Positions 18,264 through 27,720 of a stretch of DNA of 64,000 bases are shown here, piece by piece; within the stretch, counting starts at the first letter, position 1, and every line of letters begins with the position of its first letter. The position numbers were made by a program, and so were the translations under genes. The DNA lies in contig NZ_JAPEHW010000004.1 of the NCBI RefSeq assembly GCF_028875915.1, positions 62,001 to 126,000 on the forward strand. The letters are read 5' to 3'. The notes beneath the pieces are model-generated. The model had not been told where the DNA came from and did no database searches. It was given only the letters and a program-made list of their open reading frames with translations. This DNA comes from Pseudoalteromonas sp. G4 (GTDB lineage Bacteria > Pseudomonadota > Gammaproteobacteria > Enterobacterales > Alteromonadaceae).

Positions 18264-20177
18264 TTATTTAATTGCTTCTAAAAATTCTGACGCTTTGGAT
18301 AAATCACGAGTTCGCGCCATGTTTGGTAAACTGGCGAGGAAGATTCTACCATATTCCCGTGTAACAAGGCGATTATCACAAATTACCAATACGCCTTTGT
18401 CTTTTTGATCACGTATTAATCGACCAACACCTTGTTTTAATGCAATTACAGCACTGGGTAGTTGTAACGAATAAAAAGGGTCGTGCCCTTGTCCGCTGTG
18501 TGACTTCATTTTTGCTTGAAGAAGTGGGTCGTCCGGTGCAGCAAATGGTAACTTATCAATAATAACACAAGATAATGCATCACCTCTCACATCGACACCT
18601 TCCCAAAAAGATGCAGTACCAAGCAATACCGAATTGCCATGCATAACAAACTTTTCAAGCAATATACGTTTTGACGCTTGGCCTTGTACTATTAATGGAT
18701 ACTCCACACTGTGTGCTAACCCATCTGCAACTAAATTAAGCATGCGATAACTGGTAAAGAGGATAAAGCATCGCCCTTTTGCAGCTTTAATCATTTGTTT
18801 TGCAATACTTACTATTGAAAAACCCATTTCTGATTTACTTGGCTCAGGTAAGTAACGCGGTATACATAACATCGCCTGATTTTCGTAATCAAATGGGCTG
18901 TCATAGACTTCCATTATTGAGGTACTTAAACCAAGATCATTAGCAAAATGCGTTAAATCGCCATTAACAGCAAGTGTTGCAGAAGTAAAAATCCAGCTTG
19001 AAGTTGCATTATCTATAAGTGCCCTGAAACGCTCCGAGACATTTAATGGTGTGATACTAAAAGTAAGATGACGTTTTGTTGTTTCGTACCAAAAACTATA
19101 CCCTGGCTTTTGTGCCTCATACATTGTTTCTAGCTGCCCTTTGAGACTTGCGGTACGCTCAAATAACTTTTCTATTTTATCACTGCGTTCTAAACAGAGT
19201 TTTAGTACTTGATATAGAAAACTAATGTCATTAATCACACGTTCAATGGCACGGTAAACATTAGGCTGTTTTATCATTTGTTGCCAATCACCGCGCTGAC
19301 TTTCACTTGGAAATTGTAAACGTAAATCCCACACTGCGGTTTCAAGTTTATCAATTGTTTTACCAAGCTGGATCATATCGAACAATTCCGCACGATAAAC
19401 TAAGCGAATATCACGAACTAGTTCAATTACCATTCGGGTACTAACACGGCTGGCGAAATATTCAGAGGCAATATTGGGAAGCTGATGTGCTTCATCAAAA
19501 ATATAACAATTTACATTAGGGATTAGTTCACCAAAACCTGACTCTTTTACTACCGCATCAGCTAAAAACAAATGATGATTCACAACCACTAAGTCTGATT
19601 CAATTGCTTTTATTCTGGCTTTTCTGACAAAACAATCTTGAAACGAAGGACATTCTTTACCTAAACAGTTATCAGCTGTTGAGGTAACATAAGGTAGTAC
19701 TTTGGCATCTTCTTCAATGCCACTACAGTCAGCCATATCCCCTGATCGGGTTTCACATGAAAACTTGGCAACCATGGCTAATTGATGCATCACATCAGGA
19801 TCGTCAACCGGTACATGTGTAACATGCTGATTTAAGCGCTCAATACATAAATAGTTTGAGCGCCCTTTCAGTAGCGCTATTTTCTTACCTTTACCAAGTA
19901 TTTTTTTAAGCGTTGGTAAATCTCGATGGAACAATTGTTCTTGTAGTGCTTTTGAACCTGTCGATACCATTACTTTTTTATCAGAAAGTAACGCAGGTAC
20001 TAAATAAGCAAATGTTTTGCCTGTGCCTGTACCTGCCTCAACAATAGCCTGCTTATCATGCATAATTGCATTGGCAACTGATTTTGCCATATCAATTTGT
20101 GGTTTTCGTGGGGCATATCCTTTTATTGCAAGTGCAAAAGGACCAGTTTGACCAAACAAAGTATCGATATTGTTCAT
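18264..20177 (-). CDS. yoaA: DinG-family ATP-dependent helicase YoaA
   Basis: I place the start at the ATG at 20177 (MNNIDTLFGQTGPFALAIKGYAPR), giving 637 residues, the family length; the frame is open a further 22 codons upstream but those residues do not resemble the family. Walker A is EAGTGTGKTFAY, the Fe-S cluster Cys residues lie in CETRSGDMADC and NCLGKECPSFQDC, the DEAH box is IFDEAHQLPN, and motif VI is GVGRLIRDQKDKG. YoaA is an XPD-like 5'-3' helicase linked to replication-fork repair. No LexA box precedes it here. Confidence 0.93.
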   Translation of the reverse strand: MNNIDTLFGQTGPFALAIKGYAPRKPQIDMAKSVANAIMHDKQAIVEAGTGTGKTFAYLVPALLSDKKVMVSTGSKALQEQLFHRDLPTLKKILGKGKKIALLKGRSNYLCIERLNQHVTHVPVDDPDVMHQLAMVAKFSCETRSGDMADCSGIEEDAKVLPYVTSTADNCLGKECPSFQDCFVRKARIKAIESDLVVVNHHLFLADAVVKESGFGELIPNVNCYIFDEAHQLPNIASEYFASRVSTRMVIELVRDIRLVYRAELFDMIQLGKTIDKLETAVWDLRLQFPSESQRGDWQQMIKQPNVYRAIERVINDISFLYQVLKLCLERSDKIEKLFERTASLKGQLETMYEAQKPGYSFWYETTKRHLTFSITPLNVSERFRALIDNATSSWIFTSATLAVNGDLTHFANDLGLSTSIMEVYDSPFDYENQAMLCIPRYLPEPSKSEMGFSIVSIAKQMIKAAKGRCFILFTSYRMLNLVADGLAHSVEYPLIVQGQASKRILLEKFVMHGNSVLLGTASFWEGVDVRGDALSCVIIDKLPFAAPDDPLLQAKMKSHSGQGHDPFYSLQLPSAVIALKQGVGRLIRDQKDKGVLVICDNRLVTREYGRIFLASLPNMARTRDLSKASEFLEAIK

Positions 20178-20301
20178 TAACAGGCAGGAATATTGAGAAT
20201 GGCTGGAAGTGTAGCGATTATATCTAAGTTCAACAAGTAGCAAATAAGTGGCATTTAGTAAGACAACGTACAGTACCTCTTAACATTTTAATTAATTTAA
20301 A

Positions 20302-20400
20302 CTAATCATTGCTTATTTTGACCGTTTTTAAATGAGAAGAAACTAATGAGTAAGCAAAAAGTAAAGTCGCAACCACAATAGAAAAATAATACCAAAACAT
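20302..20400 (-). CDS. Predicted small membrane protein, 32 residues
   Basis: An ATG at 20400 is preceded by GGAG at a 7-base spacing and opens a 32-codon frame ending in TAG. The product starts MFWYYFSIVVATLLFAYSLV, a single hydrophobic helix of about 20 residues, followed by a short polar tail (SSHLKTVKISND). It lies in the 287-base gap between the HDOD gene and yoaA, both on the same strand. The strong ribosome-binding site and one-helix design support a real small protein. I do not recognise a family. It may act on a neighbouring membrane complex. Confidence 0.6.
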   Translation of the reverse strand: MFWYYFSIVVATLLFAYSLVSSHLKTVKISND

Positions 20401-20464
20401 ATTCATTCTCCAGTAATTTTTTAAATATCTTATTGATGTATGAATGAATGTTTGCTTAATAGTG

Positions 20465-21550
20465 TTAATCAACAGCAATGAGAGAATGGATTAGTTCGAT
20501 AACCGTGTCTTTATCACTTGTAACAATAAGCGCTTTGTCGATATCTAACTCATCAAGACTCAGTTTAGTATGCATCACTAAAATGGTTAACATGGCTAAT
20601 TGGTTTGCCTCGAAAACAGCTGCAGCGATTGGGTAATTTTTGCTGTAATTAATTAACGCATGTTTATCAGTAATTTTAGTTTGTACAGCAAGTGATTCTA
20701 AAATATTGCGGGGAAAATGCCAAAGCTTTGCTATGTCTAATGTTAAACGTTGACCGTAAGCAGTAATTAGACGTTTTAAATTATGAGCGTTAGGTTGAGA
20801 ATCTGGGCAAACACTTGCAAATGCATCAATCATTAACTGAAAAATAACCATACACCCCAAATTAATGAGAAGGCCAACTAAATAGGCTTCTTCAGCATTT
20901 AGATTCTGTTTAGCTACAAACTGTTTACTTATCCTGCCGGTAATTTGGCTGTGTAACCATAAGTTTTTACCGTAATTTTTAAAGTAAATTTGGGCTCTCG
21001 GTACCATTTGTGTAACAAAGCCATTAATTACCCCTTCTATTAATCCTTTTTGTCCAAGTAACATAAAGGCATTTTTCAGATCTGAAATAGGTTTATTACT
21101 TCGGTTATAAAAGCTCGAGTTTGCAAGCTCGAGTACTTTAGCTGCAATAACAGGATCTTCACTAATTAGAGAAATTAACTTATCAACATTAAACTCTTCG
21201 GAATTTAATGTATTCATTACTTCCGTTAGAGAACTTGGTACAACAGGTAGTGAGCTTAAAATCTCATTTGGTTGGCGAAGTAATTGTAGAAGTTTATTTT
21301 CTATTAAATCGCTTAACGGGTCGTGCGTTGTATTATTTAATGATGAATTAAAAAGGAGTTCGTAAAAACTATCGATAAATGCTTGTGCAGCAGGTTTTTT
21401 GAAATCTATAGGGCTTTCAATTTGCTCCCTTTTAAAATTGATCTCACCCTCATTTTTGACCCCCTGTTTGGTATTTTCAAAATAGAAATGATTTGCTTCA
21501 ATTTCTTGTTTTAAAGATGGAAACACTTTAGCTATCAGTTTTTTGAACAT
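20465..21550 (-). CDS. HDOD domain protein
   Basis: The 361-residue protein has an HDOD domain from about 95 to 300: LPVVPSSLTEVMNTLNSEEFNVDKLISLISEDPVIAAKVLELANSSFY is the typical opening, and the HD-type metal residues are not conserved, as is usual for HDOD. The N-terminal 90 residues are family-specific and helical. HDOD proteins act in signalling, often with cyclic-di-GMP or chemotaxis components, but the output is not predictable. It has no signal peptide. Confidence 0.85.
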   Translation of the reverse strand: MFKKLIAKVFPSLKQEIEANHFYFENTKQGVKNEGEINFKREQIESPIDFKKPAAQAFIDSFYELLFNSSLNNTTHDPLSDLIENKLLQLLRQPNEILSSLPVVPSSLTEVMNTLNSEEFNVDKLISLISEDPVIAAKVLELANSSFYNRSNKPISDLKNAFMLLGQKGLIEGVINGFVTQMVPRAQIYFKNYGKNLWLHSQITGRISKQFVAKQNLNAEEAYLVGLLINLGCMVIFQLMIDAFASVCPDSQPNAHNLKRLITAYGQRLTLDIAKLWHFPRNILESLAVQTKITDKHALINYSKNYPIAAAVFEANQLAMLTILVMHTKLSLDELDIDKALIVTSDKDTVIELIHSLIAVD

Positions 21551-21640
21551 ACCACATTTATCAATAATGCTTTTTTGTAATTGTAATATGGATTACATGG
21601 AGTGCGAGAAATTTATATATTTGCAAGTATCAATAAACAG

Positions 21641-21955
21641 TTAATTTCCTATCCAAAGGTATTTTTTTAAATTAATTTTGTTATTTTTGAACAGTATTCC
21701 TTCGCTTTCTAACCTATATTTTTGCTCACAAAATTTTTCACCGTTTTCTGGAAAACTGATTTTACCTTGCGAATTAATGACCCTAAACCACGGGATTTTA
21801 CTACCTGATGGTAATTTTTTTAAAATTGACCCAACAAAACGCGCATGCCCTTTTAATGATGCCATTTCAGCTACACTGCCATAGGTTGCGACTTTACCTT
21901 TTGGTATTGATGCAATAACAAGCAAAATTGCATCTCTTTTTTCATCATTTGTCAT
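21641..21955 (-). CDS. Alkyltransferase-like protein (ATL), cysteine-less MGMT homologue
   Basis: The 104-residue protein matches the DNA-binding domain of O6-alkylguanine-DNA alkyltransferases, with Tyr25, the arginine finger Arg39 (HARFVG) and the active-site loop. The acceptor motif PCHRV reads PWFRV (54-59), so the alkyl-acceptor Cys is Trp. That is the defining trait of ATL proteins, which bind O6-alkylguanine without repairing it and hand the lesion to nucleotide excision repair. Its start overlaps the end of the LysR gene by 11 bases, so the two are co-transcribed. Confidence 0.88.
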   Translation of the reverse strand: MTNDEKRDAILLVIASIPKGKVATYGSVAEMASLKGHARFVGSILKKLPSGSKIPWFRVINSQGKISFPENGEKFCEQKYRLESEGILFKNNKINLKKYLWIGN

Positions 21956-22838
21956 GATATAAACGCTTTAACCCTTGCCAAATAGTTGTTGCTACTGGAC
22001 CATAAAAGTTACTGTTACTTCTAAATGCTCTAAGTTCTGAATGAAACTGATCTTCGCCATCAATAAGTTCTATTTGTACAAGCTCTCCTGAAGCAAGTTC
22101 ATTACTACAAAAATGCTTAGCTGCTAAGCCCCAGCCGACACCTTGTAACAACATAGACCTTAATGTTGCCAATTCCTCTACCATAACAACTTGCGATCCC
22201 TTTGCAAAAGAAAGTTTGTCATCATCAAAAGGTAATTCGGTTGGTTTAAGGGTAAGGCTTGGAATTGCATCTAGCTCTCTACTGAGCAATGTTGATTTTT
22301 TATTGGGTAATACACTGGGTGAGGCAACTAAAATGACTTCTATGGGTTTTAATTGAATACTCTGAAAATCGCCAGATGCATGAAATATATCAAACCAAGG
22401 ACCAATACCAATATCAACCTCCCCCTTAGATAGTTTTTCAATCGCTTTAAAACGTGAACCACCTAATATTTCGAATTGCGTGGCCGGAAATTGTTTAATG
22501 ACTTTACCTAGTAACTGATTAATGCGTGCATCACCACCGAGTTGCTCGTAAGCAATGCATATTTTAGGCTCATAACCTAAAGCCAAAGTTGAACTGACTT
22601 TATTAAGCTCATCACAGGTTGTTAATACTCTTTTTGCTTGTTTATAAAACCTCTCACCGGCCTCTGTTAATTTAAGACGATATCCAGAGCGGTCAATTAA
22701 TGTAAAACCAACCTCTTCTTCTAACTTTTGCATTGCCATAGTAAGCGCAGGCTGTGTTTTATGACACTTTTCTGCAGCTTGTTTCAAACTATCTGATGTG
22801 ACAATGGCATCTAAAATTGTTAACTGCGTAATCTTCAT
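21945..22838 (-). CDS. LysR family transcriptional regulator
   Basis: The 297-residue protein has a winged helix-turn-helix at the N-terminus (about 1-60: AEKCHKTQPALTMAMQKLEEEVGFTLIDRS) and a LysR substrate-binding domain (about 90-295). It is divergent from the RND efflux operon with a 102-base spacer, the standard arrangement for a local regulator, so it probably controls that pump. The inducer is unknown. Through its overlap with the ATL gene it also fixes expression of that protein. Confidence 0.9.
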   Translation of the reverse strand: MKITQLTILDAIVTSDSLKQAAEKCHKTQPALTMAMQKLEEEVGFTLIDRSGYRLKLTEAGERFYKQAKRVLTTCDELNKVSSTLALGYEPKICIAYEQLGGDARINQLLGKVIKQFPATQFEILGGSRFKAIEKLSKGEVDIGIGPWFDIFHASGDFQSIQLKPIEVILVASPSVLPNKKSTLLSRELDAIPSLTLKPTELPFDDDKLSFAKGSQVVMVEELATLRSMLLQGVGWGLAAKHFCSNELASGELVQIELIDGEDQFHSELRAFRSNSNFYGPVATTIWQGLKRLYHDK

Positions 22839-22884
22839 AAGTTTAACTTATACAGTTCGTAATATTTAATAAATATAATTTTAC

Positions 22885-22908
22885 ATAGCCTTTGGTTATT
22901 CTGGCTAT
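22885..22908. promoter_or_regulatory. Candidate LysR operator
   Basis: ATAGCC and GGCTAT flank 12 bases in the divergent spacer, 32 bases before the adaptor gene. A second palindrome ATATTT-N3-AAATAT lies at 22862-22876. Both fit the size of LysR sites (T-N11-A type), but no consensus for this regulator is known. Confidence 0.4.
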
Positions 22909-22940
22909 AGTTTATTAATAATTTCTTTTTGGATAAGTAG

Positions 22941-23999
22941 ATGCGCGCCCTTTTACTCTTATTGCCAGCAATTTTGATCACTGCTTGTAAAGAACCTCAG
23001 CCAGAAATCGCCGAAAGTACAATTTCTCGCCCAGTAAAACTCTTTACTGTACCAGATACAGGTAGTAGCAATATTCGCCGTTTTCCAGCAAAAGTCGAAG
23101 CTAATCAAGGCTCATATTTATCATTTCGAGTTAATGGTGAACTTATGTCATTTCCAACACTTGCTGGACAATCTGTTGAAAAAGGCCAAATCTTAGCAAA
23201 GTTAGACCCCGAAGACTTTAAACTACAACTTAGTGACCGTGAAGCACGTTACAAACTTGCAAAAAATCAGCTTGAGCGCACAGAAACACTCAAAACAAAA
23301 GGAATTGCATCACAATCAGAACTTGATCAGGCAAAAGCCAATATGCAAGTTGCATTATCAGCGCTTGAAAAAGCAGAAACTGATTTAGAATATACTGTGC
23401 TAAGAGCGCCTTTTGCAGGCACAATCAGCAAAGTATTTATAAAAAACTATGAAAGTGTTGTTGCCAAGCAAAACATTATGCGAATTGAAACACGTGATTT
23501 AATGGATGTAACTATTCAAATTCCTGAAAAATTAGTTGCTCGCGTTGACAAAAATACAACTTATAAACCCAATGTTGTTTTTGATAGCTACCCGAATAAG
23601 TCATATGAATTATCTCTAAAAGAATGGGATACACAGGCTGATCCACTTACTTTAAGTTATCGTGTGGTATTTACACTGCCCCTGCCAACAGATTTTAACT
23701 TACTCGCTGGTATGACAGGAAATGTGTTGATTGATTTAAATAAAGTGTTTTATTCAAATCAACGTAAATTTACTATTCCAACAACCGCCGTTTTTAGTGA
23801 CGCAAGTGAAGATTCCTTTGTTTGGCGCTACAACGACGGTAAGCTCGAAAAAGTAAAAGTAGTGCTTGGTGAAATCCATAAAAGTGGGATTGAGATAAAT
23901 GAGGGCCTAAATCCTGGAGATCAAATCGTTAGTGCAGGTGTTCATCATTTAACAGCACAAAGCATTGTTCGTCCTTGGACAAAAGAACGAGGCCTATAA
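22941..23999 (+). CDS. RND efflux periplasmic adaptor, lipoprotein
   Basis: The 352-residue membrane-fusion protein begins with a lipoprotein signal peptide (lipobox LITAC, Cys16). It contains a biotinyl-lipoyl-like hairpin (VEANQGSYLSFRVNGEL...GQSVEKGQILAKLDPEDF), a coiled-coil hairpin (about 100-150) and a beta-barrel (VLRAPFAGTISKVFIKNYESV). It links the inner-membrane pump to an outer-membrane channel, which is not encoded here and must come from elsewhere. It ends one base before the pump gene. Confidence 0.93.
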   Translation: MRALLLLLPAILITACKEPQPEIAESTISRPVKLFTVPDTGSSNIRRFPAKVEANQGSYLSFRVNGELMSFPTLAGQSVEKGQILAKLDPEDFKLQLSDREARYKLAKNQLERTETLKTKGIASQSELDQAKANMQVALSALEKAETDLEYTVLRAPFAGTISKVFIKNYESVVAKQNIMRIETRDLMDVTIQIPEKLVARVDKNTTYKPNVVFDSYPNKSYELSLKEWDTQADPLTLSYRVVFTLPLPTDFNLLAGMTGNVLIDLNKVFYSNQRKFTIPTTAVFSDASEDSFVWRYNDGKLEKVKVVLGEIHKSGIEINEGLNPGDQIVSAGVHHLTAQSIVRPWTKERGL

Positions 24000-24000
24000 A

Positions 24001-27000
24001 ATGAACATTGCACAGTTATCAATTGAAAAGCGAACGATAAGTTGGCTGTTTATTCTGATTTTGCTATTTGGTGGCTATTTTTCTTATCAACAATTGGGGC
24101 GTTTGGAAGATCCAGAATTTACTTTAAAAAAAGCCATGGTAATAACCAGTTACCCTGGCGCATCACCTGAACAGGTTGAACAAGAAGTTACCTACCCAAT
24201 TGAAAATGTGATTCAGCAATTACCTTATGTGGATTATGTAACGTCAATTTCCTCTCCTGGTTTATCTCAAATCACGGTAGAAATGAAAAGTACCTATCGC
24301 AAAGAACAACTTAGGCAAATTTGGGATGAACTGCGTCGTAAAATTAATGACTTATCACCTTCCTTACCAGCAGGCGTTTATCCTTCAAAAGTGATGGATG
24401 ACTTTGGCGATGTTTATGGTGTGCTTTATTCTATTAGCGGTGACGATTATTCCTATGAAGAATTAGAAAATTACGTTGATTATTTACGACGTGAATTGGT
24501 ACTGGTTGATGGCGTTGGTAAAGTAACGGTAGCTGGTGAGCAAAAACCGCAAGTTACTGTGGAAATATCTAGCCATAAATTGGCACAACTTGGAATTTCT
24601 GCCAACGTTATTTACCAGTTACTACAAAATCAAAATACAGTATCTAATGCAGGTAAAGTGACTATTGAGGGCGAATCAATCCGCCTTCATCCTACAGGTG
24701 AATTTAAAAACGTATCTGAACTCGAAGATTTACTTATTTCAAAGCCCGGTGCTAAAGAAATTATTTATTTAGGAGATGTGGCTACAGTAAAACGCGAGTA
24801 CGCTGAAATCCCAGATAACCCAACTCATTATGCTGGCAAACAAACGTTACTACTGGGTGTCTCCTTTGCATCTGGCGTGAACGTTGTTGAAATTGGTAAT
24901 AAATTAACAAACCATTTAGCGTCACTTGAATATCAACGCCCTTATGGCATTGAAATTAATACACTCTACAACCAACCAAAAGAAGTTGAAAAATCAGTTG
25001 ACGATTTTATAACATCACTTGTACAAGCGGTATCAATAGTAATCGCTGTATTGCTTCTTTTTATGGGGTTACGAAGTGGCTTATTAATTGGTTCAGTTTT
25101 ACTAATAACGGTATTTGGTACCTTTATTTTTATGATGATGCAGCAAATTGATCTACAAAGGATCTCACTTGGTGCTCTGATTATAGCGCTTGGTATGCTT
25201 GTGGATAATGCCATTGTCATTACTGAAGGCATTTTAGTTGGTTTGAAAAAAGGCTACAGCAAAGTAAAGGCAGCAAATAGTATTGTTGATCAAACAAAGT
25301 GGCCGTTGCTTGGTGCTACTGTAATTGCAATTACCGCGTTTGCTCCAATAGGATTAAGTTCAGATGCAACAGGCGAATTTGCCGGAAGTCTTTTTTATGT
25401 ATTATTAATTTCACTGCTACTTAGTTGGATAACCGCTATTACAGTAACGCCTTTCTTAGCAAGCGTGTTATTTAAGCAAGAAACGAAAAGCACGCAAAGT
25501 GAAAATGAAGTTGATACTGATGAACTATATCAAGGTAAACTATTTGTTATTTATGGCAAACTATTAAAAACCGTATTAGCTTGGCCAAAAACAACGCTCA
25601 GTTTTATGCTAATTTCATTGCTTGGTGCGCTGGTATTATTTGGCAATGTTAAACAGTCATTTTTCCCACCTTCAAATACACCTATGTTTTATCTTGATTA
25701 CTGGCGTTATCAAGGTTCAGATATTCGTGCCACAGAGCAGGATATTGCCAAGCTAGAGCAATATTTATTAGCAAAACCCCAGGTAGTTGAAGTAACCAGC
25801 ACGGTAGGACAAGGTGCCCCGCGCTTTATGTTAACTTATGCACCAGAAAAAATTCACCCAGCCTATGGGCAATTGATTATTCGTACTACTGATTTAGAAT
25901 CGCTCAACGCTATACTCGCAGAAATACGTGAATATGCAGCTGATAACCTACACAATGCATTTATTAAATTAAAACGTATGGAAATTGGTCCATCAACAGA
26001 TGCAAAAATAGAGGCTCGTTTCCAAGGTCACGATCCAAAAGTATTACGCAATTTAGCAGAACAGGCGATTGAAATTCTTAAGAATGATGGCAAAGCTCAC
26101 AATATAAGACATGACTGGCGCGAATTAACTAAAGTCATTCGCCCTCAATTCAATGAACAAAAAGCACGCCGTTTAGGGATCAGTAAGTCGGATTTAGATA
26201 ATTTGTTACTAACAACCTTGTCAGGTCGTAAAGTGGGCTTATATCGTGAGGGCACACGCATGCTTCCTATCATTACCCGCTCGCCTGCATCTGAGCGTCT
26301 TAATGTTGATTCACTCTATGATTTACAAATTTTTAGTCCAACACTGGGGATTTACGTACCAATAGAGCAAATTGTTGATGGCTTTAATACAGAGTGGGAG
26401 AACAACCTTATATTGCGACGTGATAGAAAGCGCACTATTACAGTTATGGCAGATCCGAATATTTTAGGCAATGAAACTGCGGCTAACTTATTAAAACGTG
26501 TAAAACCATTGATAGATGATATTCAACTTCCGCAAGGCTATCAACTTGAATGGGGCGGCGAATTCGAATCAGCATCGAAAGCACAAAAAGCTATTTTTGG
26601 CTCCTTGCCACTTGGTTACCTAGTGATGTTTATCATTACTGTTTTGTTATTTAATTCAATTAAAAAGCCCCTCATTATTTGGGCAACAGTGCCATTAGCT
26701 GTTATTGGTGTGACAATTGGTTTGTTTACCATGAATAGCCCGTTTAGTTTTATGGCTTTACTTGGGTTACTCAGTTTGTCTGGCATGCTAATAAAAAATG
26801 GCATCGTATTGATGGATCAAATTGAATTAGAGCTATCCCAAGATAAAGCACCTTACATTGCGGTATATCACTCAGCCTTAAGTAGATTAAGACCAGTTTC
26901 AATGGCAGCAATTACTACAATTTTAGGTATGATCCCACTGTTGTTTGATGTCTTCTTTAAATCAATGGCAGTTACAATTATGTTTGGATTAGGTTTTGCT

Positions 27001-27066
27001 ACTGTGCTGACATTATTGGTTATCCCAGCCCTTTACAGTTTAGTGTTTAAGGTAAAACCTGCCTAA
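24001..27066 (+). CDS. RND efflux transporter permease (HAE1/AcrB-like)
   Basis: I take the ATG at 24001, directly after the adaptor stop and preceded by GAGG, giving MNIAQLSIEKRTISWLFILILLFGG and 1021 residues; a longer frame into the adaptor is not needed. Twelve membrane helices and two large periplasmic loops follow the AcrB plan. TM4 carries GMLVDNAIVITEGILVG with the proton-relay Asp, and the second half has GMLIKNGIVLMDQIELE. It exports hydrophobic or amphipathic compounds by proton antiport. The substrate is not predictable. Confidence 0.94.
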   Translation: MNIAQLSIEKRTISWLFILILLFGGYFSYQQLGRLEDPEFTLKKAMVITSYPGASPEQVEQEVTYPIENVIQQLPYVDYVTSISSPGLSQITVEMKSTYRKEQLRQIWDELRRKINDLSPSLPAGVYPSKVMDDFGDVYGVLYSISGDDYSYEELENYVDYLRRELVLVDGVGKVTVAGEQKPQVTVEISSHKLAQLGISANVIYQLLQNQNTVSNAGKVTIEGESIRLHPTGEFKNVSELEDLLISKPGAKEIIYLGDVATVKREYAEIPDNPTHYAGKQTLLLGVSFASGVNVVEIGNKLTNHLASLEYQRPYGIEINTLYNQPKEVEKSVDDFITSLVQAVSIVIAVLLLFMGLRSGLLIGSVLLITVFGTFIFMMMQQIDLQRISLGALIIALGMLVDNAIVITEGILVGLKKGYSKVKAANSIVDQTKWPLLGATVIAITAFAPIGLSSDATGEFAGSLFYVLLISLLLSWITAITVTPFLASVLFKQETKSTQSENEVDTDELYQGKLFVIYGKLLKTVLAWPKTTLSFMLISLLGALVLFGNVKQSFFPPSNTPMFYLDYWRYQGSDIRATEQDIAKLEQYLLAKPQVVEVTSTVGQGAPRFMLTYAPEKIHPAYGQLIIRTTDLESLNAILAEIREYAADNLHNAFIKLKRMEIGPSTDAKIEARFQGHDPKVLRNLAEQAIEILKNDGKAHNIRHDWRELTKVIRPQFNEQKARRLGISKSDLDNLLLTTLSGRKVGLYREGTRMLPIITRSPASERLNVDSLYDLQIFSPTLGIYVPIEQIVDGFNTEWENNLILRRDRKRTITVMADPNILGNETAANLLKRVKPLIDDIQLPQGYQLEWGGEFESASKAQKAIFGSLPLGYLVMFIITVLLFNSIKKPLIIWATVPLAVIGVTIGLFTMNSPFSFMALLGLLSLSGMLIKNGIVLMDQIELELSQDKAPYIAVYHSALSRLRPVSMAAITTILGMIPLLFDVFFKSMAVTIMFGLGFATVLTLLVIPALYSLVFKVKPA

Positions 27067-27078
27067 AAATATTAAATT

Positions 27079-27115
27079 AGGTATACTGCAAAAAAACGTA
27101 AATTGCAGTATACCT
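27079..27115. repeat. Inverted repeat abutting the nudB start
   Basis: Perfect 12-bp arms (AGGTATACTGCA / TGCAGTATACCT) flank 13 bases; the right arm ends at the base before the nudB ATG. There is no T-run after it, so it is a poor terminator for the efflux operon. It may be an operator or an mRNA hairpin that limits nudB translation. Confidence 0.75.
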
Positions 27116-27568
27116 ATGCTAAAAAGACCATTCTCAGTGCTTGTCGTTATTGAAAATTCACACGATGAATTTCTGTTAATTCAACGTGCTGATGACATAA
27201 CATTTTGGCAATCTGTAACCGGTTGCATTGAACAAAATGAGTCTGCACTAGAATGCGCCTATCGTGAAGTATTTGAAGAGACAGGCATTAATTGTGAGGC
27301 TTCAGGTTATGAAATAGTTCCTCTCAACATCACTAATCAATACGAAATAAGAGAAGACTGGCGTTTTAGATATGAAAAAGGAAGTTATCTAAATACCGAA
27401 TATGTTTTTCATCTTAAAGTAGATAGCCAAACACATATCAAACTCGCCCCAAAAGAGCATATAAATTTCAAATGGCTTACGTATCAAAATGCACTTCAGT
27501 TACTCTCTTCAGAAACGAATAAAAATGCCGTTGAATTGATTTATAAAAGTAAAAAGTGTAAAGAATAA
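27116..27568 (+). CDS. nudB: Dihydroneopterin triphosphate diphosphatase
   Basis: The 150-residue Nudix hydrolase has the Nudix box GCIEQNESALECAYREVFEETGI (about 38-60) with all catalytic Glu residues. The segment KRPFSVLVVIENSHDEFLLIQRADDITFWQSVTG is typical of NudB, which removes pyrophosphate from dihydroneopterin triphosphate in folate synthesis. It has no recognisable ribosome-binding site because a long palindrome ends at the base before its ATG. It lies 49 bases after the RND pump. Confidence 0.88.
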   Translation: MLKRPFSVLVVIENSHDEFLLIQRADDITFWQSVTGCIEQNESALECAYREVFEETGINCEASGYEIVPLNITNQYEIREDWRFRYEKGSYLNTEYVFHLKVDSQTHIKLAPKEHINFKWLTYQNALQLLSSETNKNAVELIYKSKKCKE

Positions 27569-27582
27569 CCACCACTTTTTAC
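27549..27582. terminator. Possible terminator hairpin after nudB
   Basis: Arms GTAAAAAGTG / CACTTTTTAC span the nudB stop codon with a 14-base loop. The stem is AT-rich and no T-run follows, so termination is uncertain. Confidence 0.35.
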
Positions 27583-27720
27583 AAATTAGAACAATTTATA
27601 CATTCAAAATAGGTACAAGTTAAATTGCGTTAGCTAAAATTTGTCTTAGACTTTAGCGAAGATTTAATTCAATTATTAGAATTAATGTTGCTAATTAATG
27701 GACTTGAACTAAGGATGGTT

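Noticed and set aside
20178-20243. N-terminal extension of YoaA by 22 codons
   Set aside because: The extra residues do not resemble the family and the family-typical start MNNIDTLFGQTG follows; the extension is just open frame.
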